Position numbers and translations under genes: made by a program. This document shows, in pieces, positions 11,341-21,599 of a stretch of DNA of 64,000 nt. Origin of the DNA: Amborella trichopoda (Eukaryota > Streptophyta > Magnoliopsida > Amborellales > Amborellaceae); contig NW_006499997.1 of the NCBI RefSeq assembly GCF_000471905.2, positions 193,683 through 257,682 on the forward strand. The letters are read 5' to 3'. The notes under the pieces were generated by a model. The model was not told the DNA's origin. It was given only the letters and a program-made list of their open reading frames with translations, and ran no database searches. Position 1 is the first letter of the stretch. Each line of letters opens with the position of its first letter.

Positions 11341-12164
11341 TCGGTTAGGTGTCTCGATCTCGCCCTCCGGATCTTGATGATCTGGTGGCACGTATCTTGG
11401 GTTTCTCGAGACTTGAGATCGCTCTCTCAAGAACCTTGCTCAAGAACAAGGGCAGGTATACCAACCAATGATAAAGGAATTTAAGGTGGGTTCAGAACTT
11501 ACTCGGGCTGGCTCGCGTGGGTGCCTTCTTAGATCACGAAGAAAGCCCATCAGCTGCTTTAGCTAGTTCGGAATCGCCTCCTTTGACCTGCGATCACATT
11601 ATTTTCTGCACAGCACTAACATGGTTAATTTTCAAGATAAGTGGGCCAAAGGGACCCACCCTTGTCTTAGGGCAATGTACGTTAATATGAGAAGGTGATG
11701 AAATGGAAGGTTCAAATAAGGATAGAAAGGAGAAGGGAACTTGATGAAGGGACGAGACTAGCATGATAGCTGGATAGTGACCGACTCGGAGTGGTAGCAA
11801 AATGAGCATGTTACTCAAGAACAGTGCGACGACAATACTACTCGAAATCGAGGCCGATAGGACTGTCCTAATCTGGTGTGGCAGAAAGATGGGCATGGTA
11901 CTCGGGACCAGCACTGTAGAAATATTGCTCGACAACCAGACCGTTAAGGCTATGCTAGACTGAGTCAATTCTCAATCAAGTGAGAAGAAGAGAGAATGAA
12001 GAAAAGGCGCAAGGTGGCGGAGAAATGGGGTCCGACGACGCTAGGCATTGCCACCCATAACGTGGAGTAGCAGTGTCGCGGCCTTTGGACGGTGCTAGAC
12101 ACTACTACTCATGGCTAGAGGGTGAGTGGTGAGCTACGGGCAGCGCTGGGTATCACCGTTGGCA

Positions 12165-12660
12165 ACATGAGAAGGCAGCACACCCCTGTGTGGGCGGTGA
12201 TAGCCTCTTGTAAAGCACGTTGCGATAGCCATTTGTGAAGCGCGAGACGATAGTTCTTTCTGAGGCACATGACGATAGGTGTGGGACACAAAGAGGACCC
12301 TATGCACGATGATAGGCACAGAGCGCACGGAGGAAGGTCGTGGATGACGATAAGCATCTTGCGCACGAAGAAAGCTCGCGGACGGCGATAGGCACCGAGC
12401 GCATGAAGAAATCTCATAGACGGCGATAGGCACTGAGCGCACAGAGAAGGCTCGCGGACAGTGATAGGCATTGCCATCTACGATAGACAGAGGGTGCAAG
12501 AGAGGAGCTCGCACATGGCGATAAGTATTGCTAAGACCCTTCGCGGGCGACGACAGACATCGTCGTCTGCGATAGGTGCGCAACAGGATGAGATTCTTGT
12601 GGGCGGCAATGGGCTTCGCCGTGTGTGCTCCTCACTGAGGCATCAAGAACACATTTGCAA
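12165..12660 (-). repeat. GGCGATAGGC micro-repeat block in LTR
   Basis: Ten or more imperfect repeats around GGCGATAGGCACCGAGCGCA on the plus strand. They are the reverse-complement counterpart of 7290-7740. The ORFs over it are repetitive by-products. Confidence 0.75.
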
Positions 12661-13038
12661 ACGGTGATGAGAGCGCCGTTTGCAAACATGTTGAGAGATG
12701 GAGATGAATGAAAAGGAAGAAGATAGGAGCTTGTGCATGGCGCTACCAACGTCAAGCGTGACCTATGAAACCAAAGGGAGGGAAGAAGGAAAGAGGTATG
12801 CACAGTACTGCCATTGTCATGCATGGCCTCTGAGAGAAGCTCAGACGAAGAAGAAGAAGAAAAAGAAAAGAAGACAACGAAGATTTACCTTGAGGTTAGG
12901 GGTACCGATCTAAAAGTTTCTCTCTCCTTTCTCTCTCTCTCCAAACGTGACCCAACAATGATAAGAAAGAGAATTTTTATTAAAAAACGTTCTCCTTGGT
13001 AAATGGATGAAGGGTCTGCGTACAATGGTAGTATGCGG

Positions 13039-13047
13039 TATATATAG
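13039..13047 (-). promoter_or_regulatory. LTR TATA box, copy 2 3' LTR
   Basis: TATATATA read on the minus strand, in the conserved context of CCCATGTTTGGGAAAACTC. It matches 6927, 27622 and 29834. Confidence 0.65.
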
Positions 13048-13737
13048 AGTTTTCCCAAACATGGGTAGATTGATCAAAATTAAACCTAATTGTTGGAAAT
13101 TAAGATTTCATGGAATTAAAAGAAATAGGTAAATAGGGTGCAAAATGATAGATTTGCCCCTGCCTAACAATTTGTGGAATTCCAAAACAGTCTCTGTACT
13201 GCCCTAGAATGTGCGTGATCTTTCATGGATGATCCGGGGTTGTTCTGATGCCCATTTGATCGAAAGATGATTGTTTTCTTGTAGGGCTCAGCATGGCGAT
13301 TGATTTGATACTAGCTTCGAGCCATGGATCGTGTTTTTAGGGCACATGGGTCTTGAAATTTGGATGAATCTTGAAACTTCGGATCAATAGTGTGCTCGTT
13401 CCTCGATGTTTTTATGTGATTTCTTCACTGGATCACACTGAGCATGCCGTCACGATTGCGTGGCAATAAACGTCGATCTATTCCGTGTTCGGACGAAGAT
13501 TTTGCGGAATTCAACCGTTCATCATGTACGGGGTTCGGACTAGAGATAACTCAAGACCTTACACACGTGATGTAGCTGGTTTTGTGTCGATAGGGTCTGC
13601 GAGCCGCGTGATTTGGTCGCTTGAGCGAGGTGCCACGCTGTTGATTTTCCTGCAACTTTTTTCACGGATCAACAACTTCTCTCTAGATTTTCTTCGTGCT
13701 CGGGCATCGTCGCGGGGCATGCCACAAATTTAAACAC

Positions 13738-13754
13738 TCGTCTTGGCGAGACGA
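13738..13754. other. U3 palindrome, copy 2 3' LTR
   Basis: TCGTCTTG-G-CGAGACGA: eight-base arms with one wobble-type mismatch, at the same place as the other LTR palindromes. Confidence 0.75.
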
Positions 13755-14150
13755 ACATGCTCCATCAAGTTTGTGCACGATCCGATCTCCGACGAGGGAG
13801 ATATAAGCATCGCAAGTCACTGTTCGTGACTGTCCCTTTAATGGAGTTTACTTATAGGGTGGCTGCACGAGAATAGTGTATGGCTCCTCCTGTTTCGATC
13901 TTTCGCCTATAACATTTTCTTGGAGTGTTCATTTAAGCAAAAATTTGACCCTTGGGGGTTTTCAACCATATCGGATCCAATGTCGGTGGTTTCACAACAA
14001 TTTGACGCTTCAAAAATGTAGTTCTAGTTATAAGGGTCCATTTTCAGGGTGTTAGAGGCTGATTCTACTGAAACTGTTTCTCAGTCTGCACTGCCTTAAA
14101 CATGTCGAAATGTGACAAAACATGGCAGGAGACTTTTGAGTCCAATGTTT

Positions 14151-15689
14151 GTTAGGCTTTATTGACCGGGGACCCATGATGATGAAAAATGTCTTCCAAC
14201 AACATACCCCGCCGAATGTTGTACTTCGATAGAAGCGAGAAGTACAATCATTTGAGAAATTTCCCCTGGCTAGCCACATGAATACGTGAACGCTGAGGAG
14301 ATCCATGTAATGCTATAACTATGATGCTCGGATGTCTGGACGCAATGTACGGGTCCATTCGTAGAGGCTTTAAGCGGAGAAGAGACGTTTTGAGGGATTT
14401 ATGGAAGTCCTCACCCTCGAGGGACTATTTACGATTCTGACAGCATGAGGATTTTGCAGGGACCTCATTGGTGGCCTATCGGGCAGCCAAGTGCTATGAA
14501 CCTTTGGTCAGCATTGTTTGCTACGACATTAGGTTTGCTTTTGATGATCTGGGCCCGTCGGCTAGGGGGAATTTGGGCCTCATGGGCCCCATCCTGCCGG
14601 GTCAAATCGGGGGCTTTTTATGATCCTGTCCCGAAGATCTGGGCTTGTCGGCGAAGGACGGTTTTTGGCTAGGCGATCTCATAGCGAGGAATAACCCTAA
14701 AGTCTCTGGTAGGTTAGGCTTGACTTTGTCAGTTTCTTTCCTTCGTGGGATCTTTAGCATTTTGGAGGGATCTTTCGGTCGTCGTCCTCACCCTCAAGGA
14801 CTCTTGTTGTTTTTGGAGGTGAAGTGTGGGAGATCTTATGAGGCTCTCATTCCTTGATGAGCCATTTTACATTGTGATTGGATGCTGGAAGTTGAGGATT
14901 TTGTGTGGACCTGCTAGCTAGAATTATGCATGTTTGGCAATTTGGGTGCCGGTTGAGACTGTGGTGCTGCGTCAACCTGCTTTTTGCTGGCCCAAGCACC
15001 CTTTGCGAGTTTTCGTCGGGACCAGGGAAGTAGCACCGTAGAGATGGTTTTCACTAACCTCATTTATTTTTGGGCTCTTTTACCCATGACCTTGTGGCCA
15101 TGTCCACCCTTTTTATCCATTTTTGCTCATGGCACCCTTTCGGGGTTTTCACCATGCCTGAGTTTTTTATTCACAGAACTCTTTTACTCATGGTTTCGTG
15201 ATCATGCCCGTCCGTCATTTTTACTCATGGCATTCACCATGCCCATTTTTTTGTGAAGGCGTGTTTAAGGCTATGCCTTCGAGACTTGTGCAAAGCTTTT
15301 TAACGTCATGGGGCCAGGATGTGCACTATAGTTTAGGGTCATACAACTGGACTGTAGTGGTGATGAATGGAAGTCTGTGGAGGCCATAGAGTGAGTATGG
15401 TGATGATTTTGACTCACGTTAGGGAGATGGTACAAGGCTGCCTATGAAAGATGAAAGATGATGAATGGTGGGTGAAAAGTGGTGACCCACTAGCTTCTAA
15501 TGAGTATGGATGGCGGGATGGTTCCCCCATTTTGTGAGCATGGGTGAGACTCACTGGGGAATGATGGTGAAGTGAATGGGTTCACTGGGCAAGCAATGAA
15601 GATGGTGTGTACACACGAATGGGTCGGTTAGGGAAGGCGTGCCTGAAGATGCATGTAAAGGGGGTGTACGCATATGTGCAGGCGAGTTT
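14151..15689 (-). mobile_element. 3' tail of copy 2, non-coding
   Basis: Matches the copy 1 tail (4270-5694, reversed) and the copy 3 tail (31056-32245 and 32973-33470). It includes GGGGACCCATGATGATG near the LTR junction (a possible polypurine tract on the minus strand is GGGTCCCCGG), one unit of the 51-bp repeat, and recurring TTTTTACTCATGG phrases. From 15400 to 15690 it is GT- and GA-rich. No gene was recognised. Confidence 0.65.
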
Positions 15690-16290
15690 AAGGTCGTGCC
15701 TTCGAGACCTGGGCAAAGCAGTTTAATGTCATGTGATCAGGACGTGCACTATGGTTTAAGGTCATATAGCATGGATCGTGGATATATAGTTTAAAGTCAT
15801 GAAACTAGGACCATGCAGTTTAAGGTCGTTCAACTACACCTCTGCTATAGTTTAAGGTCATATAGTTTGGACCGTGACTATGCTGTTTAAAGTCATGCAA
15901 CTAGGAGTAGGCTGTTTAAGGTCGTGCAACTAGACCTCCACTACAGTTTAAGGTCATGTAGTTTGGACCATGGCTGTACAGTTTAGGGTCATGCGGCTAG
16001 GACCAAGGCTATGCAGTTTAAGGTTATGTAGCACAGACCATAGCTGTGCAGTTTAGGGTCATGCGGTTAGGACCAAGGCTGTGCTGTTTAAGGTCATGCA
16101 GCACAGACTATGGTTGTGCAGTTTAGGGTCATCCAGCTAGGACCAAGGCTGTGCAGTTTAGGGTCATGCGGCTAGGACCAAGGCTATACAGTTTAAGGTC
16201 ATTCTGCACGGACCATGGCTGTGCAGTTTAGGGTCATGCGGCTAGGACCAAGGCTGTGCAGTTTAAGGTCATGCAGCATGGAGTAGGGTG
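15690..16290 (-). repeat. 35-bp tandem array, copy 2 (alternating A/B units)
   Basis: Units open with CAGTTTAAGGTCATGCAG or CAGTTTAGGGTCATGCGG at about 35-bp spacing. From about 15970 two unit types alternate, one with GCTAGGACCAAGGCT and one with GCACAGACCATGGCT, giving a 70-bp higher-order repeat. No unique spacers lie between units. Confidence 0.9.
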
Positions 16291-16800
16291 TGGGTCGCCA
16301 TGTAGGTGAAGCTACATAGGCCTGTGGAGAGTAATTGGACTCTCTGGGGATAAAAATATCTAAGGCTATACACAAGCAAAGAGCTTTTAGATGAAGATGG
16401 TAACCCTATTAGAAGTGGCAAATAGAGGCGAACTTCACTGGGTATTAAGAGGGAAAGTGTGACTCCCCAGGGATAACGAGTAATGGTATGCATGTAACTT
16501 TACTGAGAATGACAGGCCAGACCAGAGCACATATGCAACCCCACTAGGGGTTGAAAGGATAAGAAGGACCCTAACTCCTTGGGGATAGTGGCTCGTAATA
16601 GGATGTGACTCCTACCGGGGATGTTGGTGTGAAACAAAGCCATCAGGGATTGAAGGGGTAAGGCGACCCTCTTTTTCTTTTACATACACCTAACTCCACT
16701 GGGGATACTGATGGAATATGCCTAACTCCATTGGGGATGTTGATGGAATACGTCTAACTCCACTGGGGATGTTGATGGAATACACCTGGCGAAGTAGTGC
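16290..16800 (-). repeat. Spacer with 32-bp tandem repeat
   Basis: Contains recurring ACTCC.CTGGGGAT phrases. A tidy 32-bp repeat (CTAACTCCACTGGGGAT..TGATGGAATA) starts at 16690, 16722 and 16754. Copy 3 has the same phrase about once (34207-34238). No gene was recognised. Confidence 0.8.
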
Positions 16801-17095
16801 GCCCATTTCACAGTTTAGGTCATGCGTATGGATTATTTGTTGCACCGTGCGTTACAGTTTTAAGGTCTTGTAGCTCGGACCATGGCTATGAAGTTTAAAG
16901 TCATGCTGCTAGGACCATGCAGTTTAAGGTCGGGCAACTAGACCTTCTCTATAGTTTAAGGTCGTATTGTTTGAACCAATGTTATGTAGTTTATAGTCAT
17001 GTAACTAGGACCATGCAGTTTAAGGTCGTGCAACTAGACCTCTGCTACAGTTTAGTCATATAGTTTGGACCATGCAGTTTAGGGTTGTGCATCTA
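16800..17095 (-). repeat. 35-bp tandem array, second block, copy 2
   Basis: Further CAGTTTAAGGTCGTGCAACTAGACC units of the same family as 15690-16290. The matching block of copy 3 is 34260-34970, where it is longer. Confidence 0.85.
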
Positions 17096-17675
17096 GACCA
17101 TGGAAATGGTGAGGGAATGCTCTCCCTAGGAGAACAGTGCCATCACTGGAGACTCAACTCCCTGAGGAGTGAGACTATGGTGTAGGAAATGAACTCCCTG
17201 GGGATGCAGAACGATGGTTCAAATGAGAGTGCCATGGCATGCGCACGACACTAAGTCTTGGATGGCACATGCGACATTAGGTCTAGATGACGCGCACACG
17301 ATGTTAGACCTGTTGTGAAGTGCACGACATTACCTTTCGGTGAGGCGTGGGGCGATAGCTCCTCGATGAGGCTCACGACGATAACTCCTCGATGAGGCGC
17401 ACGATGATAGCCTCTTAGTGGAGTGTGCAGCGATGAGTCCTCATGAAGTGTACGATGACAGCCTCTTGGTGAGGCGCACGATGATAGCCTCTTGGTGAAG
17501 CGTGCGGCGATAAGTCCTCATGAAGCGCATGGCAATAGCCCCCTATCGAAGCGCACGACGATAGCTCCTTCGGGTCTTGGGCTTGACCCACCCTAGCCTG
17601 GTCTTATTGCTGTCTGAAGAGGAGGATTCGAGCGCCATTTCGATCTTGTGTGGGGCAGTTTTTGGCACCGCTAAG
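17096..17675. repeat. Spacer with GATAGCCTC micro-repeats, upstream of the PMD ORF
   Basis: From 17330 to 17575, imperfect units such as GGCGCACGATGATAGCCTCTT repeat about seven times. They share the GGCGATAGCC core with the LTR micro-repeat blocks. This block directly precedes the plus-strand TATA box at 17676, as the related block 35170-35335 precedes 35444 in copy 3. Confidence 0.7.
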
Positions 17676-17687
17676 TATAAAAGGGGG
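17676..17687 (+). promoter_or_regulatory. TATA box of the antisense PMD unit, copy 2
   Basis: TATAAAAGGGGG followed by AAAAC. The same 12 bases with the preceding AG and following AAAAC stand at 35444-35455 in copy 3, and a run of matching sequence follows in both (TACTATTTTAC, then GTAAAA and GAGAGAGA). It points along the plus strand toward the PMD ORF and against the element's own transcription. A 5' untranslated region of about 1 kb would follow. Confidence 0.65.
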
Positions 17688-18729
17688 AAAACCCCATTTT
17701 ACTATTTTACTAAAAGGTAAAACAGTGAAGGAAGTTTTTAGAGAGAGAAAGAGATGGAGCTTCAGCCAAGAGATTTTTGGCAAGAGTTCCCAGCCAATAT
17801 TTGCAGCATATAGGCCTCTAGAAGTTTTCTGGCGAGCTTGAGCAGGCTATGGCCTTCGTAACGTGCTTGCGGATGTTTTCGGAGAGTGCCAAGGCTTTCT
17901 GAGCAGGGAAGAGGGAGCTTCTCAGAGCTTCACCGAGACCTTTCTGTTGACACTGTGAGAGTTGCGGTGGTGCTTTGCTAGAGTTGTGGTGCTTTTTCGA
18001 TAGTCCCGAGGCTGAAGTGGAGGCTGCAAAGAAGTCAGGGGAATCTGACAATTTTCTGGCTATCAGAAAAGAAGGAGGAGTAACTGTGGGCTCACAGGAA
18101 CCATAGTGAAATTTCGTCGAGTCCTGAGAAGTGCAAAAATAGGGAGAAGGAAAGCCCGCAAGGTCACATGGATGCTTTCTGAGGATTCCGATGGTATTGC
18201 GCTAGCTTTGGTAACGAGTAGAAGGCGGGGAAGGGTTTTCTGGTGAGAACCCGAGGAATCACAGGCCTGCAATGGTCGGGAGACAAAGGGTTGTGAGAGG
18301 GTGAACGGTCGCCTTCCACTCGCTCGACGACAGGCCACGTCGCGATTGTTAGGCAGTGTGCCCATATTTCAAGGGACGTGGTAAGCCGCACGTGCGACAC
18401 GTGCGAACAACTGGAGCGCAGGTGGCATCAAGTGCTTTACTTCGGTAGATGGCGATAGCCCCTTGGTCTGAGATAGTGATAGCCCTTCCTTCTGCGCACG
18501 ACGATACCATCTCAGCGAGCAGACGACACTAGTTCTGCTCTAGGCTATGAGACGGCGATAGCTTGCCTTCTGCGCATGGCGATACCATCTTCGCGGGCAG
18601 ACGACAATTGTCCTGCCCTTGGCTGCGAGACGACGGTATACCCTTGTGAGCGCAATTTTATTCGGTGCCTTAGCGTCCTTTGGTAGTGAAGCTTTTGCTC
18701 TAATGGCCTAGCCTTCCGATGCTATTCCA
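17688..18729 (+). other. Leader of the antisense PMD unit, copy 2
   Basis: About 1 kb between the TATA box and the first PMD-like coding sequence. It aligns with 35456-36571 of copy 3. The end part (18430-18660) has GGCGATAGCCC and GGCGATACCATC repeats. It has no long conserved frame, so I read it as 5' untranslated or promoter-proximal sequence. Confidence 0.5.
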
Positions 18730-21235
18730 GACATGAAGAACCTCCCGCGAGCAGGGGAGCTCGACACCAATGTATTCACCGGTGAAAGCTTGGTGAGAGG
18801 TGAGCCTATATGGCTCATCGAGACTTTATGTGAACCCAAGTGGCCTTTAACATTTCCTTTGTTATTGACCCTGTTCGGTTTGGGGTGAGAGAAGATAACG
18901 ATGACAATGTGAGTGTAGAAGGAGGAGTAGGCCTCCTGCATTGCCTGCACCGAACTATAGCCTCAAGTGGATACTTGCTGACTCTAGGCAAGAGGATGGT
19001 GAAAACCCCCAACATTAAATGGTCATCTACTGGGTTGCGGGTGCAAGGAGAGCACCAATATTTGAAGGGTTACTCCTCATGGACCATGAAAGTGCTGAGG
19101 CGATACAGGGACATTCTGAAGCGTGCTTCCCTGCTGGCCGCCATTCAGTGGTCGGCTATTGGAAACCTGAAGCCATGTTAGCAACACATGGCTGCTCAGT
19201 TAGGAGGAAGCAGGGATATCTCTCCTAGATCTATATTTCATTGGTGGGCTGTCACTCGTCGGTAGTATGTATGACAAGTTCGTGCCCCCAAACTCGATCA
19301 TTTTTTGAGATGAACGGGTTGGGAACGAAGACCCACTAGTTGGGCTTCAGGAGTTGTTTGGAATTTACCAGCTACTCTAGTCTAAGAAGACTATCTTCAA
19401 ATGGAAAGAGGGTCGCAAGGTTGTGGGGTATGAAGGGCGCCCGGTCCAAGATTTGAAAGAGATGATAGGGAGTGGTCCTCATAGCAAACTCACCACCAGC
19501 TCTTCTCAAAAGGGCGCTCCTGAAACTGTTGCAAAGCAAAGGGGAAGAAGAGGAAGAGGGCTGCCTCGACCGTTCCTCGTACACATGGTCATCAGGCTTC
19601 GAAGCGTAAGCAACCTTAGCATCAAGTGGTCCGAGAACCGGCAGATGGCTCTTTGCAGGCTGCTTCTTTAGAATCATACATGTCTGCTGCTACTTCTGTA
19701 TCGTCCTATGCTCTTGAGGATTCACCTTCTCCTTCACCTAAACCTTCTTCTGGCCCTTTAGAGGCTCAAGCTGGTGCCTCAAATCCTACTTCCCCGATCG
19801 AAATTGCTTTGGACCAGGAAGTGGCATCCGTGGCTGAAGGGGAGGGCCCAGTCCCTATGGAGGTGAACATGGCTGATGAGGCTGGCCTTGATGAGGCGGC
19901 TAAGGCGGAGAGGTCCTCTGAAGCTTTGGAGGTTGCTGAGCCTACCGAGGAAAGGGAAGCCCAGGTAGAGCTTGTGGCCATAGAAGAGGCTAGTGCCCCA
20001 GGGGCCGATGAGGGAGCACCCGAGCAACAGAAAGTTGTTTCAAGTGATGTAGCTGTGGAGGATGCAGCGACAGTACATCCCCAAGGGTTAGATTTTGAGG
20101 GCCAAGAGGCAGCACCCTTGGCTGTAGAGGAGGCGGGACTTATGGGGGAACTCGTGGCTGAAGTGGTCGTCGTGGAAGATAAGGGCGAAGAAGGTGTCAA
20201 ACCTACCGAGGAGATGGTGGTTCAAGAAGAGAGGGAAATGGGAGAAGGGACTGGCCCCGAAGGGGCTGAAACCATTTTGGAGCATATTACGATCGCTCTA
20301 GAAAATGAGGGGCGAGGAGAAGAGGCTAACGTTGGAGGGCCCGAGCCTGCTAATGGTGAGGCTGACAAGCCAGGTGAGGAGGCAATGAGGGATGAGCAGG
20401 GTGAAGCTAGGGCCCCTTCTGCACCTGCAAATGATGAGAGCTTGTTCTTCACAGTCCCTCCGGAGGAACCGACGACTCTCATGGCTATAATCCCTTCGGG
20501 TTTTGCCGCGGAGACTGATACTCTTCCCGTTGTAGCCGCCTCAGCAGCATTGCCAAGGCCTAGCTTGAGTGGGCTGTCTGGCATAATGCTGGACATGCTT
20601 CATCTGGACATGCAGAGGCTAAAAGGTCTACCTCTTACTGAACTTAATGGTGCAATCCAGCAATTGAGGCAGGTCGCCCTTGCAGGGGGAGTACCCGAGA
20701 TCGTCCCTTACTTTGATGGCGTCGTAAATGAGCTAGAATGGTGGAGAACAAACCTTGCGTGAAGAAGCAACTGTGCAGTGGATGGAGGGCTCGCAGTTAT
20801 CGCCTTTGGAATCCTCGCTTTTGCGCTACCGCGAACTGGGAGAATCCCAGTTTGCAGTAGAGGGATGTTGCAGTCTCTCAAAGATCCAAACTTGCTAAAG
20901 AGGCCATCGCTCGTCTCCACATGATGATGGTCTCTAAGGGTGAAGATATTAGAGCTGACGCAGAAGCTTGACAAGCTAGAGAAGGAGACTATGGCTTGGG
21001 AAGCAAAGGACAACTTGATAACATTTTGGCTCTCGAGTATTCCTTGGGAGAAGTGACCGCCTTGATGAAGCATGAGGCGGAGCTGATGGCAGGTTTGAAG
21101 AGCGAATCGAGCGGGCGAAGGTATCAGCTACAACATACAGGGGGAAGATCAATGAATCAATTGATTGAGTTTGATGATGCATCCTTTCTCTTTTTCTTTT
21201 CATTTCTTCTTAATGTAAAGAAAAGAAGCTTGTAA
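18730..21235 (+). pseudogene. Antisense PMD-type ORF of copy 2 (decayed)
   Basis: The N-terminal section aligns with the copy 3 ORF (shared PDMKNLPRAGE, SLVRGEP, REDNDDNVSVE and GLLHCLH). This is followed by a PMD-like stretch. A long acidic section at 19626-20762 is open for 378 codons, rich in Glu, Ala, Pro and Val. It ends with SGLSGIMLDMLHLDM and LTELNGAIQQLRQVALAGG. The C-terminal end (20950-21126) would form a coiled coil. PMD proteins occur in plant mobile elements and as the host proteins MAIN and MAIL1, which act in silencing and genome stability. Any role here is inference. The ORF faces gag-protease tail to tail and is shorter than the copy 3 version. It is a fossil with several breaks. 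Confidence 0.65.
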
Positions 21236-21599
21236 TGCCCTCTTAATTTATGACTGAACAAGTCTTTTCTCTTTCTATGTGCAGCATGTATTTTATTCTT
21301 CCTTCACTTTTTTATTGCTTCTGCCATTTCACCGTGTGAGACAAAAAAGGATATTCCACTCCTTGCTTCGTCTTTTGACAGCTTGCCGTAGCTTTGATGA
21401 CCTCGAATGGGGGAGCAATTACTTCCTCACCCCTTAGTGTTTGATGGGACAGGGGCTCATAATTCATGGTTCTCATGATTTGCTGAGCTTGTTCGCTTCA
21501 AATACTCAAATCCGGGGGAGCCTTGGCTTTGATTCAAGGTGCATTGGTTTTGAACTCGTCATAGGTCGTATTCTCAGGGACAAACTCCTGCAAGTGCTT
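21236..21599. other. Convergent intergenic spacer, copy 2
   Basis: Short spacer where the PMD ORF (plus) and gag-protease (minus) meet 3' to 3'. It aligns with 40219-40640 in copy 3 and shares GACCTCGAATGGGGGAGCA and AATTCATGGTTCTCAT. Poly(A) signals for both units would be expected here, but I cannot single one out. Confidence 0.5.

Larger units (their letters stand above)
9356..11348 (+). mobile_element. Ty1/Copia element, 5' part
   Basis: Left part of a Copia element: LTR, tRNA-Met type primer site, gag with a CCHC knuckle, and protease. The order of protease followed (on the far side of the insertion) by integrase is that of Copia. It is interrupted near 11348 by Gypsy copy 2, and the following domain resumes at about 28841. 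It is decayed, with several breaks. The lineage may be Tork/Tnt1-like from the knuckle and protease sequence, but this is uncertain. Confidence 0.85.
11349..14150 (-). repeat. 3' LTR of copy 2
   Basis: About 2.8 kb. The outer end (GTGTCTCGATCTCG...) matches 25229 onward and, reversed, 3426 backward. The inner end matches 28835 and 31055. It contains the U3 palindrome (13738-13754), TATA at 13039, a purine-rich run (12840-12960), the GGCGATAGGC micro-repeat block (12165-12660) and a 100-bp-type repeat (11750-11970). Its interior matches the LTR at 5695-8150 rather than its own partner. Confidence 0.8.

Noticed and set aside
12115-12583. Minus-strand ORFs of 120 and 149 codons
   Set aside because: Same micro-repeat block reversed in copy 2; repetitive products without a recognisable domain.
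15690-17095. Possible CRISPR-like array
   Set aside because: The 35-bp units run head to tail without unique spacers, and the context is a plant retrotransposon tail.
19766-20596. Minus-strand ORFs of 82-144 codons
   Set aside because: Shadows of the acidic section of the antisense PMD ORF on the plus strand.
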